Assembly: GCA_947496145.1 (NCBI GenBank)
Contig: CANMBS010000047.1
Span: 1-38,883 of the forward strand
Reading direction: 5' to 3'
Length of the DNA: 38,883 bases
Origin: an uncultured Pseudovibrio sp.
GTDB lineage: Bacteria; Pseudomonadota; Alphaproteobacteria; Rhizobiales; Stappiaceae
Shown: in pieces, positions 23,063-30,496 of the stretch
Layout of the letters: each line of letters opens with the position of its first letter
How positions within the stretch are numbered: the first letter of the stretch is position 1
Notes under the pieces: model-generated
The model's database searches: none
Told to the model about the DNA's origin: nothing
The model's input: only the letters and a program-made list of their open reading frames with translations
Translations under genes and position numbers: made by a program

Positions 23063-23377
23063 ATGGTTACGGAAAAGCTGACAGAAACCCTGAAAGAAAT
23101 CGATACTCTGGCTAAACGCTTGATGGCATTGGAAACTACACTGGCTGGTGAACTGGCCGAAACCTATGGTGTCGATCCACAGTATATTGCCGGTGAAGAT
23201 ACTCCCTTTGAATACGAGTTCACGAACCTTTTCAACGTGACTTATTCATTTGAAGAGCGAGTGAAAATGCTCCAGCACACCATGGAATGCCTCAGCAAAA
23301 TACAGTTTGGTGAAGAATGGAGGACAGGGAGTGTGCTGCCGGTGAGTTCTGCTGAACGAGGGAGGACAATCACATGA
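23063..23377 (+). CDS. Small helical protein in the transfer operon
   Basis: The protein has 104 residues, starting after GGGAGGATAATCAC just behind virD4. It is acidic, predicted mostly helical (LTETLKEIDTLAKRLMALET) and lacks a signal peptide or membrane segment. No family is recognised. The translation signal GAGGGAGGAYAATCACATG is repeated almost exactly at the start of the next gene, suggesting a duplicated junction. Cytoplasmic transfer accessory is the most that can be said. Confidence 0.7.
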   Translation: MVTEKLTETLKEIDTLAKRLMALETTLAGELAETYGVDPQYIAGEDTPFEYEFTNLFNVTYSFEERVKMLQHTMECLSKIQFGEEWRTGSVLPVSSAERGRTIT

Positions 23378-23583
23378 AACAGCCTGAACATGAGATCCTG
23401 ACTGATGATCAGGACCAACGGGATGTGAATTCGCGCACGATTGTTCTGCTGGCTGAGGCTGGCCTCACTCCTGCCGTTGATCCGGACCTTGCTGAAGACA
23501 TGGGCGCGTTTGCAGACCATGCTTTGGATTTTGCCCTCGCGCTTGACCAGAACAGCGCAGCGAGCGGGGAGGAACAGCAATGA
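23374..23583 (+). CDS. Small acidic protein in the transfer operon
   Basis: The protein has 69 residues, acidic (Asp/Glu-rich), with no membrane segment. Its ATG overlaps the stop of the previous gene and its own stop overlaps the primase start, so it is translationally coupled on both sides. That position supports it being real. No family is recognised; it might be a partner or inhibitor of the downstream primase-like protein. Confidence 0.65.
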   Translation: MKQPEHEILTDDQDQRDVNSRTIVLLAEAGLTPAVDPDLAEDMGAFADHALDFALALDQNSAASGEEQQ

Positions 23584-25946
23584 CAGCGTCCTCTCAAGTC
23601 CGGGAGTTTCGTGAAAGCGTCACCAGCCAAATCCTGTCCCGTCTCGGGCAAGGTCTTGCGCCGTGGCACTGCGAACAGACAACCAAACCAGAGCGTGAAT
23701 TGCCCTTTAGCCCCGGCAATGGGGAGCGGTATCGCGGTATCAATGCCCTTTGGCTTGATATGCAGGGGCGTGAGGACCCGCGCTGGCTCACGGCAAAGGA
23801 GATTGCAAACGCTGGTTTGAGCGTCCGGGAGGGCGAAACAGGCGTTCAGGTTGAGCACTGGCAGTTTAGCGGTCATGAGGCTGGACGAACAGTCAAGCTT
23901 GAACGGCCTGTGGTGTCTTATCCGAGCGTTTATAACGGCGAGCAGATTGAGGGTCTTGCTGCATATGAGCAAAAGCCCCGCAGCATTGACCCGGTTGAAC
24001 GGGCCACGACCTTGCTTGCGCAAAGCGGCGTTGCTCTTGGTGAGAGTCCAACGAACAAAGCCGTTTATATGCCGGGTGAAGATCAGCTTCAGTTGCCCGC
24101 TCAAAGCGCCTTTAAGAGCGCCAAAGACTATCACAGCACAGTGCTGCACGGTTTAACACTGGCGACAGCCCATGAAACGCGCCTTGCACGCGAACAAAGC
24201 CCCTTTGGGGCCGGGCAGTATGCCCGTGAAGCGCTTCGCGCTGAGATCGCCTCCTATCTCGTTTGCCGGGAGGTTGGGCTTGCTCCTGATCCCTCCGCTC
24301 ACAGTGCTTACGCGCAGCGCTGGAGCGACATGATCAGAAAGGATCGCAACGTTTTGTTCCGCTCAGCGCGAGATGGCGAGGTGATGCGCACATGGGTGAT
24401 GGAGCCTGACAAGCGCCTTGACCTGGAGCGCACTGCACATCTTCACGCACAAGTAGCCCGCAAGGATCAGATCATGCAACCGACCAATGAGAAAGCTCAG
24501 CAACCCGTGCGCGTGCAGGAATACTCCGCAAGCCGGGATGAGCGCAAAGAAAAATCCTTGTCCTTGCAGTCGTCCAGGACCGCCCGGACCTATCTTGCGG
24601 TGCCCTTTGAAGACAAAGACCAGGCCAGGGCTTTAGGTGCCCGCTTTGATCGCAAGGCAAAGAGCTGGTATGCGCCCAATGAGGCGGCACTTGAAAAGCT
24701 GGCCCACTGGAAGGTTGATCAAGCTCCAAAATCTGCAAGTCTTGCAGATATTGAAAAAGAATTTACCGCTTTCCTGACAGCATCGGGGGCTGAGCTTGGC
24801 AAGAAGCCACTGGTGATGGATGGTAATTGGCACCGCTGTTATCTCATCGGAGAGAAGGAATCGAACGCTTCTTACCGCGTTCATACCGATGGCGTTCCGA
24901 CCGGGCTGCTTAAGAATTTCAAGGGGGATCTGGAAAAGTGGGTCAGCACCGGTCAGAAGCTATCCAAAGAAGAGCTTGCAGCTCTTACCGCACAGGGACA
25001 GCTCAAAGCTGCGGAGCGTGCGTCAGAGCGCACTCAGGAACAGGACAGGGCAGCAAAGCGGGCCTATGGGATCTGGGTGAACAGCAAAACGTGGGCCAAC
25101 CAGACCAATTGTGAGTACCTGAAGAACAAGGGCTCTCGGGGCTACGGTGTCAAGCTCGATGCGGAAGGGCGTATGATTGTTCCTCTTCGTGATGAAGCCG
25201 GCAGGCTTCAGTCTTTGCAATTTGTTGGTGCCGACAAAAAAGCCTATCTGACTGGCGGGCGAAAAGAGGGACTGTTCCACTCGATAGATCCCGAAGGGTA
25301 TTTGCGCGATGGCTCAAAACTTAAGGCCACAGATACGCTTGTCATTGCTGAGGGCTATTCGACCGGCAGCACAGCTCATGCCATCACCAACAAACCAACT
25401 ATCGTTGCTTTTGATGCCGATAATCTGGTGCGAGTTGCAAAGGTTATTCGCGAAAAACATCCGCAAGTTACAATCTTGATTGCAGCCGACAATGATCATC
25501 ATCTTCCAAACAAGCAAAAGCCGCTTCCCAACAAAGGGCTGGTGAAGGCTGAAGAAGCGGCAAAGGCTACGGGCGGCTTTGTCATCACACCGCGCTTTAA
25601 CAAAGTGGAGCAGCAAAAAGGTCTGACGGACTGGAATGATATGGAAGCCTCACGCGGCCTCGATGCGACAGCGCGTGAGTTTATCAGGGAGGCCAAACAG
25701 GTAATGCCACGCAAAGAGCAGCGTTTGGCGCAACCCCCGCAGCAAGCTCAAACTCAGACCCCGGTTCAGGCACAAGACAAGTCCACAAGCAAAGGCCAGA
25801 GCCTGTCCCAGACAAAAGAGCCGCGCCGTGACCAGGTGCTTGAACATGCACAAGCCAAAGAACAGGAAAAAGAGATCGTCACGGAGCGGGCGCAGGCAAG
25901 ACCGCGCTCTAAAGCTCAGGGTCAGGAACAAGGAATGGCGATGTGA
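23580..25946 (+). CDS. traC: TraC-like primase: ArdC-type N-terminus, DUF5710-like domain, Toprim domain
   Basis: The protein has 788 residues. Residues ~1-95 resemble the ArdC/DUF1738 ssDNA-binding domain (GQGLAPWHCEQTTKPERELP, then YRGINALWLDMQGR). Residues ~180-235 match the ArdC zincin-like region, but the expected HExxH reads HGLTL. Residues ~337-378 are a DUF5710-like domain (YLAVPFEDKDQARALGARFD). The C-terminus has a Toprim core with IAEGYSTGS (near 588), VAFDADN and LIAADND. The tail is Gln-rich. In IncP and related plasmids such proteins prime the entering strand and can travel with it. It is followed by traJ with an overlap. Confidence 0.85.
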   Translation: MTASSQVREFRESVTSQILSRLGQGLAPWHCEQTTKPERELPFSPGNGERYRGINALWLDMQGREDPRWLTAKEIANAGLSVREGETGVQVEHWQFSGHEAGRTVKLERPVVSYPSVYNGEQIEGLAAYEQKPRSIDPVERATTLLAQSGVALGESPTNKAVYMPGEDQLQLPAQSAFKSAKDYHSTVLHGLTLATAHETRLAREQSPFGAGQYAREALRAEIASYLVCREVGLAPDPSAHSAYAQRWSDMIRKDRNVLFRSARDGEVMRTWVMEPDKRLDLERTAHLHAQVARKDQIMQPTNEKAQQPVRVQEYSASRDERKEKSLSLQSSRTARTYLAVPFEDKDQARALGARFDRKAKSWYAPNEAALEKLAHWKVDQAPKSASLADIEKEFTAFLTASGAELGKKPLVMDGNWHRCYLIGEKESNASYRVHTDGVPTGLLKNFKGDLEKWVSTGQKLSKEELAALTAQGQLKAAERASERTQEQDRAAKRAYGIWVNSKTWANQTNCEYLKNKGSRGYGVKLDAEGRMIVPLRDEAGRLQSLQFVGADKKAYLTGGRKEGLFHSIDPEGYLRDGSKLKATDTLVIAEGYSTGSTAHAITNKPTIVAFDADNLVRVAKVIREKHPQVTILIAADNDHHLPNKQKPLPNKGLVKAEEAAKATGGFVITPRFNKVEQQKGLTDWNDMEASRGLDATAREFIREAKQVMPRKEQRLAQPPQQAQTQTPVQAQDKSTSKGQSLSQTKEPRRDQVLEHAQAKEQEKEIVTERAQARPRSKAQGQEQGMAM

Positions 25947-26335
25947 GTGTAGGGCCAAAAGAAAACTCCAGTGCCTCAGCAGCGGATTCCAATTGTGCAA
26001 ATCCCAAATTTGGCAACAGGAATCGGGTGCAAAGCTACGTTACACCAGCGCTGAAAGCACAGCTGGAACGTGAAGCTGAAGAGCGCACTATGTCCCTCTC
26101 CCAGCTCGTTGAATACATCATCAAACACCGCGCAGTGCCGGATATCTCCGCTCGTCAGAATTTTTTGGATCTTCTCAGGATCAATGCAGATATTGCCCGT
26201 CTTGGAAACCTGTTTGACGAGGCGCTGAAAGACCCGGTTCAAATGCATCACCATATTGAAATGAGAACGCTGTTGCATGAACTGCGGGAGCTGCAGGGTG
26301 TCTTGAAGGCACGGGCGCGGGAGATCAAGCTTTGA
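25943..26335 (+). CDS. traJ: TraJ/MobC-like relaxosome accessory protein
   Basis: 130 residues from a GTG overlapping the traC stop. A ribbon-helix-helix-like DNA-binding segment (VQSYVTPALKAQLEREAEER, then SLSQLVEYIIKHR) is followed by a helical tail. In MOBP systems this protein binds the inverted repeat next to nic and loads TraI. The putative site is 6463-6484, far upstream at the other end of the operon, rather than next to the gene as in RP4. Confidence 0.8.
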   Translation: MSVGPKENSSASAADSNCANPKFGNRNRVQSYVTPALKAQLEREAEERTMSLSQLVEYIIKHRAVPDISARQNFLDLLRINADIARLGNLFDEALKDPVQMHHHIEMRTLLHELRELQGVLKARAREIKL

Positions 26336-28566
26336 TCGCCAAGGAAGCGCTCAGCAGGCGGGAGGGCAAATTTGCCACTCTCGCCGCCTACATTGCCGCT
26401 GCAAAAGACAAAGGCGAGAAACTGGATGATCTTTGGATTGTTGGCTGCAATGCTGGCACACAAAAGGAAGATCTGGATCTGGTCATCAGTGAGGTTGAGG
26501 CGTCCCAGAACCTCAACACTCGCGCCAAAACGGCTAAAAACTACCACCTCATTGTCTCGTTTGGAGACGAAAAGCCCTCACCAGATCAGCTGCGCGAGAT
26601 TGAAAAGGAATTTGCTTCAGCACTGGGGTTTGAAGAGCATCAACGGGTTGTGGCAACGCATAAGAATACCGACAATTTCCATATGCATGTGGCCTATTCT
26701 AAGATCCATCCGCAAACCGGGCGCATGCATAGTCCATGGAAGTCCAAGGAAACGCTTTTAAAACTGAAAGCGGAGCTTGAGAAAAAATATGACCTGAAGG
26801 TCGATAATGGTCTGGAAAGTGCGAAGGAAAACTCCAATTCCAAAGCGCAGGATTATGAGCGCCATACCTGGGAGCAGTCGTTTTCAACCTATGTGAAGGA
26901 GCACAAGGAGAAGTTTCTGGACATCCGGGAGAAGTCTCAAAGCTGGGATGAATTCCAAAAGGGAATATCTGATTACGGCGTGGAGATGAAAAAACGCGGC
27001 AACGGCCTGATTTTCAAAGAAATGGACGGGAAGAATGCGGAAAAAGCAAGCGCGGTAGATCGCAAGTTTTCCAAAAAAGCAATGGAAGACAAGTTCGGCC
27101 AGTTCCCGCAGCGCGAGCAAAGGGCAGAGCAAGGGCAAGCTCAAAGCCAAACTGAACCAGCCAGGGACAAGTATGAACGCAAACCCGTAGATCCCAAGGC
27201 GCGTAAGTCCAGGTTCTGGCTAAAGTATCTTGGGGCACGTAAGCGTGGCCGTGCTCGTAACTGGCGCAGTTATTTGCAGACACAAGCTCCTATGCACAAA
27301 GAAGCGGTGGAGCTGATGAAAGCCCAAAGCCTGTATTTCTCCCTGTTAACCGGTGGCAGAGGTGGCGGCGGAAGATCCAGACGCAAAGGCCAGAGCAGGA
27401 ATGATCATGCCCACGCCAAGGCCCGGTTTTCACTTGCCGTTGCCCGGATCGAGACCAAAGAAGTTAAGCAAGCCGGAGCATGGTGGGACAAGAGCGAACA
27501 GCGTTGGTATGCTCCAGACTTTGATACGTATCGGGACTGTGCCAAGTGGCATAAGACAGGCACACTGCAAGAGCAGAGCGCAGCAGGTTTTGAGGCTTCA
27601 GCCAGCAACTTCGTAAAGGAGCAAGGCGGCGAGCTCAAACATGGCATGATCATGGATGGTCTGTGGCACCGCACTAAGTTTGAAGATGCAGACACAGGTT
27701 TTTACCGGGCGTTTGCTGAAGGAGTGCCCTGCGTTGAAATCGTCAAGGCGGATCTGGATGAAAACGATACCCGCAATATTCTGGAACTCAAGGTAGATGC
27801 CAACCTGAATGAAACAGGCCGTGAAGGCTTGGTGTGGCGGGGTCAGGCTCTTAGTGAAGGCGAGCTTGAAAAAATCAATGTCATCAACGAAGAGCGCATT
27901 CGCGAAATGCGTGCACGTCAGGCGTATGTGGTCTGGAACAATCTCAGCGATAGCCCGGATCAAACCAGCCGCTCCGATCTGGTTGCTCAGCAAGTGCAAG
28001 CCTATGGGGTTGGTCTGGATGCAAAAAAGCGCATTGTGGTTCCATTGCGAGACATAGACGGTCGGTTGCATTCCCTGCAGTTTGTTGACGGCAAAGAAGA
28101 TGAGGGCTTGCGCGGGGCAAGAACTGGCGAGCTGCTGCACATGTTAGGTGCGCCTGATCCCAGCAAGCCTGCCCAGCTTTCCAGCCACGACGACACGGTT
28201 TTGATCGCGCAAGGATTTGGCGATGCAGTAGCCTTACATGAGCTGACAAAACGGCCCGTTGCCATGGTGTTTGAAGAGGAAAATCTATCGCTTGTGGCAC
28301 AAGACATGGCACGCAAGAACCCAGACAAAACAATTATCATAGCGACAACAATGCAGGGACCGGATCTTGAGCCTGATGAGCTCGGGGTGCGGTTCATCAA
28401 ACCGGTCATACCTCAAAGCGAACGTGGCATTCAGAGTATGGACTGGAATGACTGGCTCAGGACCGTTGGTAAGCAAAAGGCCATTCAGGATCTGGAAAAA
28501 CAACACCATGCAATTGTGAAGGACAACAAACAGAGGAGGCAACAGGAGCACGGCATGGACAGATGA
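26332..28566 (+). CDS. traI: MOBP relaxase TraI fused to a DUF5710-like domain and a decayed Toprim module
   Basis: 744 residues from TTG 26332, which overlaps the traJ stop. The RP4-TraI-like N-terminus MIAKEALSRREGKFATLAAY has the likely catalytic Tyr at residue 20. The three-His motif lies in HKNTDNFHMHVAYSKIHP (near 108-125). After a basic linker comes a DUF5710-like segment (KSEQRWYAPDF, near 385). The C-terminus parallels the primase almost block for block (AYVVWNN, AYGVGLDAKKRIVVPLRD, SLQFVDG, MDWNDW). Its Toprim positions are altered: IAQGFGD replaces IAEGYST and FEEEN replaces FDADN. It would nick and pilot plasmid DNA; the C-terminal module is probably non-catalytic. Confidence 0.9.
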   Translation: MIAKEALSRREGKFATLAAYIAAAKDKGEKLDDLWIVGCNAGTQKEDLDLVISEVEASQNLNTRAKTAKNYHLIVSFGDEKPSPDQLREIEKEFASALGFEEHQRVVATHKNTDNFHMHVAYSKIHPQTGRMHSPWKSKETLLKLKAELEKKYDLKVDNGLESAKENSNSKAQDYERHTWEQSFSTYVKEHKEKFLDIREKSQSWDEFQKGISDYGVEMKKRGNGLIFKEMDGKNAEKASAVDRKFSKKAMEDKFGQFPQREQRAEQGQAQSQTEPARDKYERKPVDPKARKSRFWLKYLGARKRGRARNWRSYLQTQAPMHKEAVELMKAQSLYFSLLTGGRGGGGRSRRKGQSRNDHAHAKARFSLAVARIETKEVKQAGAWWDKSEQRWYAPDFDTYRDCAKWHKTGTLQEQSAAGFEASASNFVKEQGGELKHGMIMDGLWHRTKFEDADTGFYRAFAEGVPCVEIVKADLDENDTRNILELKVDANLNETGREGLVWRGQALSEGELEKINVINEERIREMRARQAYVVWNNLSDSPDQTSRSDLVAQQVQAYGVGLDAKKRIVVPLRDIDGRLHSLQFVDGKEDEGLRGARTGELLHMLGAPDPSKPAQLSSHDDTVLIAQGFGDAVALHELTKRPVAMVFEEENLSLVAQDMARKNPDKTIIIATTMQGPDLEPDELGVRFIKPVIPQSERGIQSMDWNDWLRTVGKQKAIQDLEKQHHAIVKDNKQRRQQEHGMDR

Positions 28567-28602
28567 CCAATGTGAAAAACTGTGCGGCTTGAGAGTGCCG
28601 GC

Positions 28603-29790
28603 TTAATTGGTGCTTGCTTGTGGCAGCCATCGTTCCAGCGCTGCAACTGACCCGCTATCTGGGGCATACCAGCGCTTGGAACTCCAATCAAACTTTGCTC
28701 CCAGGGCTTTGGCCTGATCCTTTTGAACATAGGGAACATTTAACCAGACACGCTCAGAAGATTGTGGTGCTTGATCTTCTTTTCGCTCTGGTTTGATGGG
28801 ACTTTCTAAGGGTGGATCAAGCTTGGGTGGGTGGACTTTGAAGGGATGGATCTTACTGGCGTAAAAGGTTGTAAGCAACTCATGCGGGACCGGGTCGATA
28901 TGAGCGGGAGCACAGCCATTATCTGCGAGCTGGATGAGTTCATCCCGGCGCAGCTCTGAGGGTGGATGCGAACTGGTCAGGTTGGCATAAACACCAGTGA
29001 TGGCTTCTTCATTCTTGACGAATGTGTTGAACAGGCTTGCAAGTCCGGCTTCTCCCAGCAGCGAGAAGGCGTAACGGTCGGCGGCATATTCCTTGCTGGT
29101 TGAAAGGGTCTGCGAAAACGAAAACAAGCCATTGTAAAGCATCATGACGAAGAAATGAATCGGGCGGGTGATCAGGTTTATGATTGGAATAAAGGAGAGG
29201 AACTCGAAAATCGGCGAAAAGATATGTATGGGGAACAACAACAGATCGTAATAGAGGTTTTCGCGAGCATCTCCATTGCGTAAATGCCCCAGTTCATGGG
29301 CGGCAACCCCTGCAAACTGCTGAAAACCATCTGCGCTTTTGCGAGCATGTTTTAAAAGGCCGGTGGTAAAGAAAATCCGGTTCCTGCCATATGCGGCCGC
29401 ATTGATTTGAGCGCTATCCTTCACCAGCCATTTTGCATTTGGAAGCTTGACACCATTGGCATCGGCCTGAGCCTGCAGGTAGGTTTTAACCGGGTCAATC
29501 TGCGTTAGCTCGCGGGCGGATGGGCGGCGACTTCCAGCACGCATATCCAGCACACTTTCGATCAGACCGGGAATAGTCAGAAGCATCGCTGGGAATAAAA
29601 TGGTTGCAGCAAAACTCAAAGCAAACCCCAAAGGTCCGTTTAGCTCTTTTGGAACATCGTAGAAGAACTCGGCAAAGTCCAAAATGATGCAAAGTGAGGT
29701 GAAATTGACTATACTGCCAAGCGCAATCAGAAAAGCAAAGTACAAGCCACGAGCCAGATCAATCTTTAATGTACTGAATATACCAATCAT
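28603..29790 (-). CDS. Membrane M48-family metallopeptidase with C-terminal DUF5710-like domain
   Basis: 395 residues, starting after AGAGGATTGCGTT. Two N-terminal membrane helices precede the catalytic motif VAAHELGHLRNGD (near residue 163), where HExxH binds zinc. A hydrophobic segment follows and the third ligand region is SKEYAADRYAF. This is the HtpX/Ste24-like layout. A DUF5710-like domain is appended at ~345-390 (LNVPYVQKDQAKALGAKFDW then SKRWYAPDS), closely resembling the domain in the primase. It is convergent with traI. Possible roles are processing of envelope or transfer proteins; the shared domain suggests it works on or with the transfer apparatus. Confidence 0.9.
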   Translation of the reverse strand: MIGIFSTLKIDLARGLYFAFLIALGSIVNFTSLCIILDFAEFFYDVPKELNGPLGFALSFAATILFPAMLLTIPGLIESVLDMRAGSRRPSARELTQIDPVKTYLQAQADANGVKLPNAKWLVKDSAQINAAAYGRNRIFFTTGLLKHARKSADGFQQFAGVAAHELGHLRNGDARENLYYDLLLFPIHIFSPIFEFLSFIPIINLITRPIHFFVMMLYNGLFSFSQTLSTSKEYAADRYAFSLLGEAGLASLFNTFVKNEEAITGVYANLTSSHPPSELRRDELIQLADNGCAPAHIDPVPHELLTTFYASKIHPFKVHPPKLDPPLESPIKPERKEDQAPQSSERVWLNVPYVQKDQAKALGAKFDWSSKRWYAPDSGSVAALERWLPQASTN

Positions 29791-29815
29791 AACGCAATCC
29801 TCTATAATACTTCAT

Positions 29816-29844
29816 ATAATACAGGTTACACGTATGCGTTGCAA
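29816..29844 (-). promoter_or_regulatory. Sigma-70-type promoter for the M48 peptidase gene
   Basis: On the minus strand TTGCAA (29839-29844) and TATTAT (29816-29821) are separated by exactly 17 bases. The start codon of the peptidase lies 25 bases downstream of the -10 box, with AGAGGA in between. Confidence 0.6.
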
Positions 29845-30024
29845 GTTTTAAATAATGTACTTGGAATGTAAATATAGATAAACCGTGATTTTAGCTTTGT
29901 TTATCTTAAGGGTAATCATTACATGAGAAGTAATCGTGTATTTTCATCTGACTTATCAAGAGCGCTACCTTGATTATCCCGGCCCGAGAAATGAACCGTT
30001 ACGCTTGCTGGAAACGGCCACAAT

Positions 30025-30040
30025 GTTAACCGGCGTTAAC
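30025..30040. other. parS-like sequence GTTAAC-CGGC-GTTAAC
   Basis: The site has six-base arms with a non-palindromic four-base centre. It nearly fits the 16-bp parS pattern of repABC plasmids (GTTNNNNGCNNNNAAC) except for GG in place of the central GC. No repB is present in the window to bind it, so it may be a relic or chance. Confidence 0.3.
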
Positions 30041-30044
30041 TTTG

Positions 30045-30056
30045 TGGCACGTGCCA
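30045..30056. repeat. Perfect 12-bp palindrome TGGCACGTGCCA
   Basis: It lies five bases after the parS-like sequence and contains the TGGCAC core that also dominates the 10-bp array at 6003-6443. The shared core may be chance or a shared binding protein. Confidence 0.4.
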
Positions 30057-30343
30057 TTAATTGAGTGTTATCAATAATTTGAAGGAAGCGTAAAACGTAG
30101 TTCAAATTATATATAAAGCTCTGGATAACCGGATGCAGGACGCATTCAATCGCAAATACGAGTAGGACTGAGGCTCGTTTCGCGTGTAATATTTTTGCAA
30201 ATTACTATTTGGTGAACTTGTGATTCATCTGCGGGATTATTCTTGCATCAAAGATGGAAACACCACAGGCAAACATCAATAAAGGATGAGAAACACCGGG
30301 CTCGGCCCTTAAAAAAGTAAACCCTGGAAGCCAGAGGCAACCA

Positions 30344-30400
30344 GGGAGAACAACATAAAAACAACTAGATTAAGCACCTATGTTTTTATGTTGTTTTCCC
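30344..30400. repeat. Long inverted repeat upstream of repC, candidate antisense-RNA structure
   Basis: The arms 30344-30363 and 30381-30400 pair over 20 positions with a single mismatch and a 17-base loop. A U-rich 3' arm makes it terminator-like in either direction. It lies ~100 bases before repC, where repABC-type plasmids carry the counter-transcribed RNA and its target hairpin. A nested CCCTGG/CCAGGG stem precedes it (30322-30346). Confidence 0.6.
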
Positions 30401-30471
30401 AAAAATTGCAAGAGTGAAGAACGCAATATTTTTTGCGAACGGGATTTTTTACTCTCAATTGTGCTCAAAGC

Positions 30472-30488
30472 TTCCGTTTGAAACGGAA
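30472..30488 (+). promoter_or_regulatory. Palindrome TTCCGTTT-G-AAACGGAA over the repC ribosome site
   Basis: The 8-bp arms have a one-base centre and end nine bases before the repC ATG. The right arm contains the only ribosome-site-like GGA. As RNA it would hide the site; as DNA it could be an operator. The TTCCG(N6-7)CGGAA pattern recurs inside repC at the AT-rich putative origin (31321-31336). Confidence 0.55.
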
Positions 30489-30496
30489 ATTATGAC

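Larger units (their letters stand above)
29845..30496. other. Replication control region upstream of repC
   Basis: About 650 bases without a protein gene. It holds a parS-like inverted sequence, a 12-bp palindrome, a long hairpin at 30344-30400 and a hairpin over the repC ribosome site. In repABC plasmids the equivalent region encodes a small antisense RNA that represses repC; an RNA gene is plausible here but its promoter was not identified. Confidence 0.55.
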
